A stretch of DNA of 64,000 nucleotides, from the NCBI RefSeq assembly GCF_014649795.1, contig NZ_BMTS01000009.1:121226-185225 (forward strand), written 5' to 3'. Positions 24,684-33,063 of the stretch are shown here, piece after piece. The notes beneath the pieces are model-generated. The model saw only the letters and a list, made by a program, of their open reading frames with translations. It searched no databases and was not told the DNA's origin. Each line of letters opens with the position of its first letter. The stretch's first letter is position 1. A program made the translations under genes and the position numbers. This stretch comes from Streptomyces melanogenes. GTDB lineage: Bacteria > Actinomycetota > Actinomycetes > Streptomycetales > Streptomycetaceae.

Positions 24684-25451
24684 CTAGATGTCGTCGAGAC
24701 CGCCGTGCCCGAGGCGTGAGCACAGCGAATTGATCTCGTCCCACAGCGCCCGGACGGCGAGGGAGTCGTGCCCGCGGCTCGCGTCCACGCTGACGCACCC
24801 GCGAAAGGTGCCGGTTCCCCCTCGGATCGGGCCGGCGAAGACCGCTCCCCGGTGCCGGACGCGCTGGAACTCCGCCCAGTCGAATCCCATGACGGCCTCG
24901 GCCCCGTGGGCGGCCCGGTAGGCCTCGAACTTCTCCTGGTCGCTCAGATCGGCGGCCAGTTTCTCCACGTCCATCGAGACCTCGGAATTCCGTTTCCAGC
25001 AGAGTCCGACCACGCCGACGCCCTTGGGCGGGGCGAACGTCCGGGTCGTCGGAGTGCTGCCGAGCCGGTAGGTCGCGACGCGCTGGAGATATCCGTGGAC
25101 GGGATGCCGGAGCGACCGGCGGATGCGCCAGATGTGCAGACCCAGGTCCTGGAGTTCGACGGGCGGCTGCGCGCGTACGGCGAGGCACAGCATCTTCCCG
25201 TAATGAGTGAGTATCTCCTGGCGGATGGCCGACCTCCGCTCCACCCTTTTCCGCTCGGACAGCGCCTGGAAAGGGGTGAAGGCTCCGAATATCCCGATGA
25301 TGCAGATCAGCGTCACGATGACAAAGGGACGGCCGTCCGATAAGTCGGTCCAAAACTTCCGGTCGGGGAAGTCGTACTGACGAGCCACCATGCAGATACT
25401 GGCCGCGAGCAGGATCAAGCGATCCAGGATCTTGGCCGTCAAGGACCTCAT
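24684..25451 (-). CDS. Two-TM membrane protein with GAF-like cytosolic domain, function unknown
   Basis: 255 residues from the ATG at 25451 (a GTG two codons upstream is also possible). Two hydrophobic helices lie at about 10-25 and 45-65, with a short loop between. The remaining roughly 185 residues are soluble. The last 100 residues (VGVVGLCWKRN, then RGAVFAGPIRGGTGTFRG and CVSVDA) have the strand pattern of a GAF domain, although no family is certain. A sensor or anchor role is possible. There is no recognisable Shine-Dalgarno, but a TAGAAT hexamer ends six bases before the ATG, which suggests a leaderless transcript. Codon use is less G+C biased than neighbours. Confidence 0.7.
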   Translation of the reverse strand: MRSLTAKILDRLILLAASICMVARQYDFPDRKFWTDLSDGRPFVIVTLICIIGIFGAFTPFQALSERKRVERRSAIRQEILTHYGKMLCLAVRAQPPVELQDLGLHIWRIRRSLRHPVHGYLQRVATYRLGSTPTTRTFAPPKGVGVVGLCWKRNSEVSMDVEKLAADLSDQEKFEAYRAAHGAEAVMGFDWAEFQRVRHRGAVFAGPIRGGTGTFRGCVSVDASRGHDSLAVRALWDEINSLCSRLGHGGLDDI

Positions 25452-25457
25452 TCGCAC

Positions 25458-25463
25458 ATTCTA
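25458..25463 (-). promoter_or_regulatory. Candidate -10 element giving a leaderless mRNA
   Basis: TAGAAT on the minus strand, six bases before the ATG at 25451 and without any Shine-Dalgarno between. The spacing would place the start of transcription at the start codon. No good -35 is visible 17-18 bases upstream. Confidence 0.4.
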
Positions 25464-25519
25464 GTGCGCACTCCCGGAGATGCTCCCGAGCAGTACCTGA
25501 ATTCTCCGCCGCTCCTGCG

Positions 25520-26650
25520 CTATTCCTCCACGCGACCGGTGGCCAGCAGACTGATGTCGGACCTCTGGTGCTTCCAGGCAACTCCCGGAAGCGGGCGCAC
25601 GGCACCGAGGTGGTTTACGGACTCCGCCCGGCCGGTGTCCGTCGCCTCACCGATGACATGGAAGTCCAGACCCGCGAGCGCGAACTCGGCCCGGCACTTT
25701 TCCAGCTTTCCCGCCTCCAGGGTGAAGGCGAGCTGGAAGTCCGAGGAGGCGCTCATCGACAGCGCCAGGGATTCGACGCCCATGAGGTCGGCGACCAGGC
25801 CCACGGCCGGCTCGACGGGGACGTCCTCCTCGACCACGCGGAACCCCACACCGCTCGCGTGCATGATCTGCTCGATGGTCGCCTTGAGGCCGTCCGAGGT
25901 GTCCTGGCAGGCCGTCGCGTACGCCTTCGTACCGAGGATCCGCCCTTCGGCGACCCGGGCCCGCGGACGCCTCCAGCCGTCCAGCAGCCGCCGCTCCACC
26001 TCGTCGGACAGCCCCTTCTCGAACGTGTCCCGCTTGGGGAAGTAGGCGACGGCCGCGCCGAGCAGCCCGCACGGGCCGGTGACACAGAGCAGGTCGCCCG
26101 GGCGCGCCCCGCTGCGCATCAGCGCGCTGCCCGGCCTGCAGACCCCGAACGCCGTGGCGGAGAGGATGATCCGCTCGGCGTTCCCGATGTCACCGCCGAC
26201 ATTCAGCGTTCCGCAGTCCGTGCACCCCCGGTGGATGCCCGCGATCACCTCCTGGAACTCCGCGTCGTCCACCTCGTGGGGATAGCGGACCACGCTGAGC
26301 ACGCCGATCGGGGTGGCTCCCATCGCGGCGATGTCGCTGACGTTGGCGACGGCCAGGTAGTAGCCGATGTCGAACCCCGAGAGCAGCCCCATCTCGTAGA
26401 GGACGAACTTGGGGCCGCGGATGTAGTCCGAGCCGACGACCAGGCTCATGGGCGAGCTCAGGTCGTAGACGGCGCAGTCGTCCTTCGCGTCCGCCCCCGC
26501 GGTCAGCCGGACGTCGAGTCCGTCCGCGCCGACGCTCGTTCCCGACTGTCCGGTGAGGAACTCGCCGATGAGCTGCTGCACCCTGGTCGGCTCGTCCGAG
26601 TAGGTCGCCTTGCGAGGGGTCACGGTGTCCTGTTCTTCCTGGGGGCTCAT
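25520..26650 (-). CDS. ThiL/PurM-like (AIR synthase-related) ATP-dependent enzyme
   Basis: 376 residues. After about 40 residues the PurM/ThiL fold is recognisable: DDCAVYDL (the Mg/ATP Asp pair, about 56-63), VGSDYIRG, VANVSDIAAMGATPIGVL (about 101-118), GGDIGNAERIILSATAFG, then the C-terminal half with DTSDGLKATIEQI. The SDIAAMGA block is typical of ThiL and HypE. ThiL phosphorylates thiamine monophosphate, HypE dehydrates a carbamoyl group, PurM closes a ring; which of these applies is not clear. Third gene of an operon, overlapping the kinase-like gene by four bases. It has no thiamine genes beside it, so a role on an unusual substrate is more likely than vitamin synthesis. Confidence 0.85.
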   Translation of the reverse strand: MSPQEEQDTVTPRKATYSDEPTRVQQLIGEFLTGQSGTSVGADGLDVRLTAGADAKDDCAVYDLSSPMSLVVGSDYIRGPKFVLYEMGLLSGFDIGYYLAVANVSDIAAMGATPIGVLSVVRYPHEVDDAEFQEVIAGIHRGCTDCGTLNVGGDIGNAERIILSATAFGVCRPGSALMRSGARPGDLLCVTGPCGLLGAAVAYFPKRDTFEKGLSDEVERRLLDGWRRPRARVAEGRILGTKAYATACQDTSDGLKATIEQIMHASGVGFRVVEEDVPVEPAVGLVADLMGVESLALSMSASSDFQLAFTLEAGKLEKCRAEFALAGLDFHVIGEATDTGRAESVNHLGAVRPLPGVAWKHQRSDISLLATGRVEE

Positions 26651-27312
26651 GAGGAGTGCCGCCGGAGCCCGTGCAGGGCGGAGGCGAAGACGGCCGACGC
26701 GGGGCTGTAGGTCGAGTCGACCTCCAGCGCGTTCGGCATGGCCCGGATGGCGTCGCGGTTCTGCAGGTCGCGTTCCGTCGCCGGCCCCACGCTCGTGGAG
26801 CGGTCCTTGTGGGTGCGGTACTGCGCTCGGCGGCGTTCTCGGCGAATGGTCTCGCTGGCCGTCAGATAGACGTGCAGCGAGGCGTGGGGGAGCAGGGTGA
26901 CGGCCACGTCGCGGCCGACCGCGACGATGTCGTCGTGCTTCTCCGCGATGTTCTGGTGCAGGCGGAGGATTTCCCGGCGACAGGCCTGGTCCTGGGCGAT
27001 GGATTTGAGATTTCCGTCCAGCGAGGCGTGCCAGATTTTCTGCGTGATGTCCTCGCCCCGGAAGAGAATCGCGTGGTGCTGGCAGATTCCCTTTTTCCCC
27101 TGTCGGTGGTGGACCTCCGGCTGGTGGACGAGAAGGGATCCCAATTCTGTCCTCAGCCTGTCGATCGGTACGTGATCGAGGGCGTAGGCCAGGCTGCGAT
27201 AAGTGACACCGGTGTCCAGGAAAGCCAGGCCGAGTTCTTCCGCAAGGCTGGTGGCCAGGGTGGTCTTTCCGCTGGCGGTCGGGCCGTCGATGGAAATGGA
27301 TACGGCGGGCAT
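26647..27312 (-). CDS. Cytidylate-kinase-like P-loop protein
   Basis: 221 residues from the ATG at 27312, preferred because GGAGG lies six bases upstream; an ATG at 27336 overlaps the previous stop but has no site and would add eight residues. The P-loop is GPTASGKTTL five residues in, as in CMP kinases; FLDTGVTYRSLAYAL, FRGEDITQKIW and VGRDVAVTLLPHA correspond to CMP-kinase segments, and the lid is Arg-rich (RRERRRAQYR). The family transfers phosphate from ATP to CMP or dCMP. The usual RDxxDS block is changed to NRDAIRAM, so a different nucleotide or nucleotide-like acceptor is possible. Middle gene of the three-gene operon. Confidence 0.87.
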   Translation of the reverse strand: MPAVSISIDGPTASGKTTLATSLAEELGLAFLDTGVTYRSLAYALDHVPIDRLRTELGSLLVHQPEVHHRQGKKGICQHHAILFRGEDITQKIWHASLDGNLKSIAQDQACRREILRLHQNIAEKHDDIVAVGRDVAVTLLPHASLHVYLTASETIRRERRRAQYRTHKDRSTSVGPATERDLQNRDAIRAMPNALEVDSTYSPASAVFASALHGLRRHSS

Positions 27313-27332
27313 GTACGTCCTCCGGGCCGGCT

Positions 27333-28010
27333 TCATGGCGGGTTCTGGTCCGGGCCGACGCGCCAGGCCGACGTCAGCGCGACCGTTTCACGAAAGAGTT
27401 CCTTGCGGACCACCAGCGCGTAGTCCCACAGCGGGTCCGCGATACCGACGATCTCCGCGACCTTCGCGCGCAGGTACTGGCGGGGCATGGCGGGCCGGGG
27501 CCGGTAGACGTTCATCCCGTCCTCGTGCAGGCACATGAAGTAGGGGACGGAGTCGAACGCGGCCAGGTGCTCCAGGCCCGCGAGCGCCGTCGGGGCCAGC
27601 CCGTCGGCCAGGATGAGCTCGTCCACGCGGCGGCCGTCGACCGGGAGGATGTGCCAGTGCGCATGGGAGATACAGGCGCCGGACTGCATGCCGGGGCTGG
27701 ATCCGTGCTCCAGCACGGTGAACATGCCGAAGGTCTCCCGATAGGCGGGCTCGACCTTTCCCAGCAGCTCCGGGAGTTCTTCGTCGAAGGCATTGGCTAA
27801 TTGCGCAAAGCTGAAATAGTGATCAACGGGCAGAAGGAGAAGATGACCGAGGGTCATGGGCGACAGATCGGCCAATAAGCGGAAGTTGTCCGTCGAGTGG
27901 ATGAGGCGGCTGGGCGGCTCCCCCTTGTACACCATCGAAAACGTGGTGTCCCGCGAACCGGCGAGTTCTTGGCAGAGGTCGGATCCGACGCACTCAATCC
28001 CGCGCGGCAT
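27333..28010 (-). CDS. HIT-like (GalT/Ap4A phosphorylase-like) protein
   Basis: 225 residues from the ATG at 28010, chosen because GAGGAG is correctly spaced; the frame is open 30 codons upstream without support. The central region has GHLLLLPVDHYFSFAQL and the triad-like SHAHWHILPVDGR (about 137-149), so the His-x-His-x-His core is present with Trp in it. The C-terminal third (YFMCLHEDGMNVYRP) resembles longer HIT superfamily members. Likely nucleotidyl transfer or hydrolysis in the cytosol. First gene of the operon: its TGA overlaps an ATG of the kinase-like gene. A convincing promoter lies 60-90 bases upstream. Confidence 0.8.
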   Translation of the reverse strand: MPRGIECVGSDLCQELAGSRDTTFSMVYKGEPPSRLIHSTDNFRLLADLSPMTLGHLLLLPVDHYFSFAQLANAFDEELPELLGKVEPAYRETFGMFTVLEHGSSPGMQSGACISHAHWHILPVDGRRVDELILADGLAPTALAGLEHLAAFDSVPYFMCLHEDGMNVYRPRPAMPRQYLRAKVAEIVGIADPLWDYALVVRKELFRETVALTSAWRVGPDQNPP

Positions 28011-28071
28011 GTTCCACTCCTCGACTTGTGGAGCAGTTGCGTCCTCGGATGAAGGCCGGAAAGACGGCGAT

Positions 28072-28100
28072 AACGTACTGTAGTCGCCCCTGGCGTGCAA
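28072..28100 (-). promoter_or_regulatory. Promoter of the HIT-kinase-ThiL operon
   Basis: Minus strand TTGCAC (28095-28100), 17-base spacer, TACGTT (28072-28077). Spacing and both hexamers fit a vegetative sigma factor. Transcription would begin near 28065, giving a leader of about 55 bases to the ATG at 28010. Confidence 0.5.
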
Positions 28101-28229
28101 GCGGAGTACGGTAATAGGCCAAAGTGGGTCGACAGGTTCCGATCAATACGGTGATCGGTGATTCCGCCCCACTGCCGAGGCTCGCCATTTCGTTCGGGGC
28201 GGCGACGGTCCGCGCCCTTCAAGACAAAA

Positions 28230-28266
28230 GGCGGCGGCGAGGACCACCAGGGTCCTCGCCGCCGCC
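28230..28266 (-). terminator. Intrinsic terminator of sdaA
   Basis: Perfect 16-bp stem GGCGGCGGCGAGGACC with loop ACCAG, followed on the minus strand by CTTTTGTC. This is one of the few hairpins in the window with a T run. It lies 22 bases after the sdaA stop. Confidence 0.88.
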
Positions 28267-28288
28267 GAGCCGGAGCGTCCGGCCGCCG

Positions 28289-29674
28289 TCAGCACTCGAT
28301 GATGTTGACCGCCAGGCCGCCGCGCGCGGTCTCCTTGTACTTGACCGACATGTCCGCGCCGGTCTCCTTCATGGTCTTGATGACCTTGTCCAGGGACACC
28401 TTGTGGCTGCCGTCGCCGCGCATCGCCATCTTCGCGGCCGTCACGGCCTTCACGGCCGCCATGCCGTTGCGCTCGATGCACGGGATCTGGACCAGACCGC
28501 CGACCGGGTCGCAGGTCAGGCCCAGGTTGTGCTCCATGCCGATCTCCGCGGCGTTCTCGACCTGCTCGGGGGTGCCGCCGAGGACCTCGGCCAGCGCGCC
28601 CGCGGCCATCGAGCAGGCGGAGCCGACCTCGCCCTGGCAGCCGACCTCGGCGCCGGAGATCGAGGCGTTCTCCTTGAAGAGCATGCCGATCGCGCCCGCG
28701 GCCAGCAGGAAGCGGACCACGCCCTCGTCGTCGGCGCCGGGCACGAAGTTCATGTAGTAGTGCAGCACGGCCGGGATGATGCCCGCGGCGCCGTTGGTGG
28801 GCGCGGTGACGACGCGGCCGCCCGCCGCGTTCTCCTCGTTCACCGCCATCGCGTACAGCGTCGCCCACTCCATCGCGTGCGCGTCAGGGTTGCCCTCGGC
28901 GCGCAGCTGGCGGGCGGTGGTCGCGGCCCGGCGGCGGACCTTCAGACCGCCCGGCAGGATGCCCTCGCGGGACATGCCGCGCGAGACGCACGCCTGCATC
29001 ACGCGCCAGATCTCCAGCAGCCCGGCGCGGATCTCGTCCTCGGTGCGCCAGGCCTTCTCGTTCTCCAGCATCATCGCGGAGATCGACAGGCCCGTCTCCT
29101 TGGCGAGGCGCAGCAGCTCGTCGCCGGTGCGGAAGGGGTACTTCAGGACCGTGTCGTCCGGCACGATCGGGTTCTCGCCCGCGGCGCCTTCCTTGTCCAG
29201 GGCGGACTCGTCCACGACGAAGCCGCCGCCGACCGAGTAGTACGTCTTCTCCAGGACCAGGGCGCCCTCGCTGTCGTACGCGAAGATCGTCATGCCGTTG
29301 GCGTGGTACGGCAGCGCCTTGCGGCGGTGCAGGATCAGGTCCGCGTCGAAGTCGAAGGGGATCTCGTGGGCGCCGAGCAGGCTGATTCGCCCGTCCGACT
29401 TGATCCGCTCCACCTGCTCGTCGGCGCTCTCCACGTCGACCGTGCGCGGCGAGTTCCCCTCCAGGCCGAGCAGCACCGCCTTGGGGGTGCCGTGGCCGTG
29501 TCCGGTGGCGCCGAGCGAGCCGTACAGCTCCGCGCGTATCGCCGCCGTGTGGGCCAGCAGGCCCTCGTTCTTCAGCCGCCGCGCGAACATCCGGGCAGCG
29601 CGCATCGGGCCGACCGTGTGGGAGCTGGACGGGCCGATGCCGATCGAGAACAGGTCGAAGACCGAGATGGCCAC
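28289..29674 (-). CDS. sdaA: L-serine ammonia-lyase (iron-sulfur, single chain)
   Basis: 461 residues, the length of fused alpha-beta serine dehydratases. Start is a GTG with GGAG seven bases upstream. The N-terminal beta domain begins VFDLFSIGIGPSSSHTVGP; the C-terminal catalytic domain contains GCQGEVGSACSMAAGAL and GLTCDPVGGLVQIPCIERN, whose Cys residues bind the 4Fe-4S cluster. It converts L-serine to pyruvate and ammonia in the cytosol. It follows glyA in the same direction but after a terminator, so it is a separate unit. With glyA, gcvH, gcvT and the two SseB genes it forms a serine/glycine region. Confidence 0.96.
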   Translation of the reverse strand: MAISVFDLFSIGIGPSSSHTVGPMRAARMFARRLKNEGLLAHTAAIRAELYGSLGATGHGHGTPKAVLLGLEGNSPRTVDVESADEQVERIKSDGRISLLGAHEIPFDFDADLILHRRKALPYHANGMTIFAYDSEGALVLEKTYYSVGGGFVVDESALDKEGAAGENPIVPDDTVLKYPFRTGDELLRLAKETGLSISAMMLENEKAWRTEDEIRAGLLEIWRVMQACVSRGMSREGILPGGLKVRRRAATTARQLRAEGNPDAHAMEWATLYAMAVNEENAAGGRVVTAPTNGAAGIIPAVLHYYMNFVPGADDEGVVRFLLAAGAIGMLFKENASISGAEVGCQGEVGSACSMAAGALAEVLGGTPEQVENAAEIGMEHNLGLTCDPVGGLVQIPCIERNGMAAVKAVTAAKMAMRGDGSHKVSLDKVIKTMKETGADMSVKYKETARGGLAVNIIEC

Positions 29675-29750
29675 GGGAGACTCCTAGGGGTAGACGCCGT
29701 TGTCTGCCGGGGTGGTGCAGAGCGAGCAGGTGGAACGGGCGGTGCAAGGG

Positions 29751-29820
29751 TTCGGGGCACCGCACTCACTGTCCAGTGTGCGCGGTGCCCCGAAGGTTCG
29801 TACGAATAAAAGGGTACGAA
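29751..29820 (-). terminator. Double hairpin terminator after glyA
   Basis: Directly after the glyA stop there is TTCGTAC / GTACGAA (29797-29820, loop with AAAA), then TTCGGGGCACCGC (29751-29763) pairing with 29782-29794 with an inner CACTG/CAGTG stem. Two consecutive stems separate glyA from sdaA. Confidence 0.75.
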
Positions 29821-29821
29821 A

Positions 29822-31084
29822 CTACTTCAGGCCGGGGTACAGCGGGTGCTTCGCGGCCAGGGCGGAGACCCGGGCGGCGAGCGCGGCCTTGTCGAAGTCC
29901 GGCTTCAGGGTCTCGGCGATGACGTCGGCGACCTCGCGGAAGTCGTCGGCGTCGAAGCCGCGGGTGGCCAGCGCCGGGGTGCCGATCCGCAGGCCCGAGG
30001 TGACCATCGGGGGCCGCGGGTCGTTCGGGATCGCGTTCCGGTTGACCGTGATGCCGACCTCGTGGAGGCGGTCCTCGGCCTGCTGGCCGTCGAGCTCGGA
30101 GTTCCGCAGGTCCACGAGGACCAGGTGGACGTCCGTGCCGCCGGACAGGACCGAGACGCCGTGCGCGGTGACGTCGTCCTGGACCAGCCGCTCGGCCAGG
30201 ATGCGGGCGCCGTCCAGGGTGCGCTGCTGGCGCTCCTTGAACTCCTCCGAGGCCGCCACCTTGAACGAGACCGCCTTGGCCGCGATCACGTGCTCCAGCG
30301 GGCCGCCCTGGAAGCCCGGGAAGACCGCGGAGTTCAGCTTCTTCGCGAAGTCCTTGTTCCGGGCCAGGATGATGCCGCCGCGCGGGCCGCCGAGCGTCTT
30401 GTGCGTGGTGGAGGTGACCACGTCCGCGAACGGCACCGGGTTCGGGTGCAGCCCGGCCGCGACCAGGCCCGCGAAGTGCGCCATGTCGACCCACAGCAGG
30501 GCCTCGACCTCGTCCGCGATCCGGCGGAACTCGGCGAAGTCCAGCTGGCGCGGGTACGCCGACCAGCCCGCGATGATCACCTTGGGGCGGTGTTCCTTGG
30601 CGAGCCGCTCGACCTCGGCCATGTCGACCAGACCGGCGTCGTCGACGTGGTACGGGACCACGTTGAACTGCTTGCCGGAGAAGTTCAGCCGCATGCCGTG
30701 GGTGAGGTGGCCGCCGTGCGCCAGGTCCAGGCCGAGGATCGTGTCGCCGGGCTGGGCGATCGCGAACAGGGCGGCCTGGTTGGCGGAGGCGCCGGAGTGC
30801 GGCTGGACGTTGGCGTACTCCGCACCGAACAGGTCCTTGACCCGGTCGATCGCGATCTGCTCGGTCACGTCCACGTGCTCGCAGCCGCCGTAGTAGCGGC
30901 GGCCCGGGTAGCCCTCGGCGTACTTGTTGGTGAGGACCGTGCCCTGCGCCTCCATGACCGCGACCGGAGCGAAGTTCTCCGAGGCGATCATCTCGAGGGT
31001 GGACTGCTGGCGGACGAGCTCGGCGTCGACGGCGGCGGCGACGTCCGGGTCCAGCTCATGGAGGGACTGGTTCAGAAGCGACAT
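29822..31084 (-). CDS. glyA: Serine hydroxymethyltransferase
   Basis: 420 residues, full length. Recognisable PLP-enzyme blocks: MIASENFAPVAVMEAQG near the N-terminus, YAEGYPGRRYYGGCEHVD, and the Schiff-base Lys in STTHKTLGGPRGG (about 228). It interconverts serine plus tetrahydrofolate and glycine plus methylene-tetrahydrofolate, linking sdaA (serine removal) to the glycine cleavage proteins. The gene follows gcvH by 24 bases and is probably transcribed from the riboswitch-controlled gcvT promoter as gcvT-gcvH-glyA, so glycine would raise its expression. Confidence 0.97.
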   Translation of the reverse strand: MSLLNQSLHELDPDVAAAVDAELVRQQSTLEMIASENFAPVAVMEAQGTVLTNKYAEGYPGRRYYGGCEHVDVTEQIAIDRVKDLFGAEYANVQPHSGASANQAALFAIAQPGDTILGLDLAHGGHLTHGMRLNFSGKQFNVVPYHVDDAGLVDMAEVERLAKEHRPKVIIAGWSAYPRQLDFAEFRRIADEVEALLWVDMAHFAGLVAAGLHPNPVPFADVVTSTTHKTLGGPRGGIILARNKDFAKKLNSAVFPGFQGGPLEHVIAAKAVSFKVAASEEFKERQQRTLDGARILAERLVQDDVTAHGVSVLSGGTDVHLVLVDLRNSELDGQQAEDRLHEVGITVNRNAIPNDPRPPMVTSGLRIGTPALATRGFDADDFREVADVIAETLKPDFDKAALAARVSALAAKHPLYPGLK

Positions 31085-31108
31085 CGGAAGTTCCCTGGAG
31101 TTGGTGGG

Positions 31109-31486
31109 TCAGCCGGCGGTGAAGGCGGTGTACTCGTCGGCGGAGAGCAGGTCGCCCGGCTCCTCGGCGACGCGCACCTTGAACAGCCAGCCGCCCTCGA
31201 ACGGGGCGGAGTTCACCAGCGACGGGTCGTCGACGACGTCCTGGTTGGCCTCGACGACCTCGCCGGAGACCGGGGAGTAGAGGTCGCTGACCGACTTGGT
31301 CGACTCCAGTTCGCCGCAGGTCTCGCCCGCGGTCACCGTGTCACCCACCGCCGGGAGCTGGACGAACACGACGTCACCGAGCGCGTTGGCCGCGTGCTCC
31401 GTGATGCCGACCGTCGAGACGCCGTCCTCGGCGCCCGACAGCCACTCGTGCTCCTTGCTGTAGCGCAGCTGCTGGGGGTTGCTCAT
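31109..31486 (-). CDS. gcvH: Glycine cleavage system H protein
   Basis: 125 residues, standard size. The lipoyl attachment Lys64 lies in ELESTKSVSDLYSPVSGEV. The protein carries the aminomethyl group between the P, T and L proteins. It sits between gcvT and glyA in one direction (69 bases after gcvT, 24 before glyA). The P protein gene is not in this window, as I recall for other Streptomyces. Confidence 0.97.
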   Translation of the reverse strand: MSNPQQLRYSKEHEWLSGAEDGVSTVGITEHAANALGDVVFVQLPAVGDTVTAGETCGELESTKSVSDLYSPVSGEVVEANQDVVDDPSLVNSAPFEGGWLFKVRVAEEPGDLLSADEYTAFTAG

Positions 31487-31555
31487 GACCTGAATTCTCC
31501 TGTACGAGGGGGAGTGGTGGTGAACAAGAAAGTAGTGCGGTGCGTGTGCGAGGGG

Positions 31556-32668
31556 TCACTTCTGGCGCTTGTAGAACGGCAGCGCCACGACCTCGTACGG
31601 CTCATGCGTACCGCGGATGTCGACGCCGACACCGGAGGTGCCCGGTTCGGCGTGCGCGGCGTCCACGTACGCGATGGCGATCGGCTTGCCCAGCGTCGGC
31701 GACGGGGCGCCCGAGGTCACCTCGCCGACGACCTCGCCGCCCGCGACCACGGAGAACCCGGCGCGCGGCACCCGGCGGCCCTCGGCGATCAGGCCGACCA
31801 GCTTGCGGGGGGCCTTCGCGGCGGCGCGCTCGGCGGCGGCCTCCAGGGCCTTGCGGCCCACGAAGTCGCCCTCCTTCTCGAACTTCACGACCCGGCCGAG
31901 GCCCGCGTCGAACGGGGTGAGCGCGGTGGTCAGCTCGTGCCCGTACAGCGGCATGCCCGCCTCCAGGCGCAGCGTGTCGCGGCAGGAAAGACCGCACGGC
32001 ACCAGGCCCGCGTCCTTGCCCGCCTCGGTGAGCGCCTGCCACAGCTGCTCGGCGTCGGCCGGGGCCACGAAGAGCTCGAAGCCGTCCTCGCCGGTGTAGC
32101 CCGTACGGGCGATCAGCGCCGGGACGCCGGCCACGGTGCCGGGCAGGCCCGCGTAGTACTTCAGGCCGTCCAGGTCGGCGTCGGTGAGCGACTTCAGGAT
32201 GCCGGGGGACTCGGGGCCCTGGACGGCGAGCAGCGCGTAGGCGTCGCGGTCGTCGCGGACCTCGGCGTCGAAGGCGGCCGCGCGCTCGGTGATCGCGTCC
32301 AGGACGACCTGGGCGTTGCCGGCGTTGGCGACGACCATGTACTCGTCCTCGCCGAGGCGGTAGACGATCAGGTCGTCGACGATGCCGCCGTCCTCCTGGC
32401 AGATCATCGTGTAGCGGGCGCGGCCCACGCCGATGGTGCTCATGTTGCCGACCAGCGCGTAGTCCAGAGCCTGCACGGCCTGCGGGCCCGTGACGGTGAT
32501 CTCGCCCATGTGGGAGAGGTCGAAGAGACCGGCCTTGGTGCGCACGGCGGTGTGCTCGTCGCGCTCGCTGCCGTACCGCAGCGGCATGTCCCAGCCGGCG
32601 AAGTCGGTCATGGTCGCGCCCAGCGAACGGTGCGTTGCGTCAAGGGCGGTGAGACGGGGATTGCTCAT
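31556..32668 (-). CDS. gcvT: Glycine cleavage system aminomethyltransferase (T protein)
   Basis: 370 residues, complete family length. N-terminal GAtMTDFAGWDMPLRYG-like block, FDLSHMGEITVTG, the folate-binding Asp region TMICQEDGGIVDDLIVYR, and the C-terminal barrel ending at the stop. Transfers the methylene group from H-protein-bound aminomethyl to tetrahydrofolate, releasing ammonia. First gene of the gcvT-gcvH-glyA unit; a tandem glycine riboswitch occupies the leader, so the operon should switch on when glycine is plentiful. Confidence 0.97.
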   Translation of the reverse strand: MSNPRLTALDATHRSLGATMTDFAGWDMPLRYGSERDEHTAVRTKAGLFDLSHMGEITVTGPQAVQALDYALVGNMSTIGVGRARYTMICQEDGGIVDDLIVYRLGEDEYMVVANAGNAQVVLDAITERAAAFDAEVRDDRDAYALLAVQGPESPGILKSLTDADLDGLKYYAGLPGTVAGVPALIARTGYTGEDGFELFVAPADAEQLWQALTEAGKDAGLVPCGLSCRDTLRLEAGMPLYGHELTTALTPFDAGLGRVVKFEKEGDFVGRKALEAAAERAAAKAPRKLVGLIAEGRRVPRAGFSVVAGGEVVGEVTSGAPSPTLGKPIAIAYVDAAHAEPGTSGVGVDIRGTHEPYEVVALPFYKRQK

Positions 32669-32698
32669 GAGGGTGTGACTCCCAGGGCATGACGGCGA

Positions 32699-32924
32699 GG
32701 ACGATCCTCCCCATCTGTCATCGGAACCTGAGAGGTTCGCCGGGAGACCCGGCTTGCACCTTGGGTGGAGTCGCGCCGTCCGGGGACGCGCGACTCGCTT
32801 TTCAGATCTGCCTCATCCACGCGGTACGGGGCCTGAGAGATTCAAGGGAGGGACTTGCTCCTTCGGCGCCCCGCGATCCTCCCGGCCTTCTGGGGCCTTG
32901 GGGGAACTGCCGGGGACTCTCCCG
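32699..32924 (-). ncRNA. Tandem glycine riboswitch in the gcvT leader
   Basis: Read on the minus strand, the leader contains two glycine aptamers. Aptamer 1 (about 32924-32815) starts GGGAGAGTCC and has the conserved core GCGCCGAAGGAGCAAG (32854-32869) and TCTCTCAGG. Aptamer 2 (about 32812-32699) has GGTGCAAGCCGG, CCTCTCAGGTTCCGATGACA and ends GGGGAGGA. The linker between them forms an AGTCGCGC/GCGCGACT stem. The switch ends about 30 bases before the gcvT ATG, so translational control or early termination is possible; no separate intrinsic terminator is seen. The remaining part of the gap up to 33063 should carry the gcvT promoter and that of the divergent gene. Confidence 0.92.
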
Positions 32925-33063
32925 CGTGGATTCAAGCGGCCGGTATGCAGTTTGGCGCGCACATCATTGCACGCCTCCCACGGGGACCACATCACCCGAG
33001 TCTCATTACCATCCTTTTACGCGCATGGGGAAAGGGTCGCACGACCCGGCAGAGGGAGCACCG

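Noticed and set aside
29846..32692. 948-codon plus frame across glyA, gcvH and gcvT
   Set aside because: It spans three recognised enzymes on the other strand and the leader, and its residues show only third-position bias.
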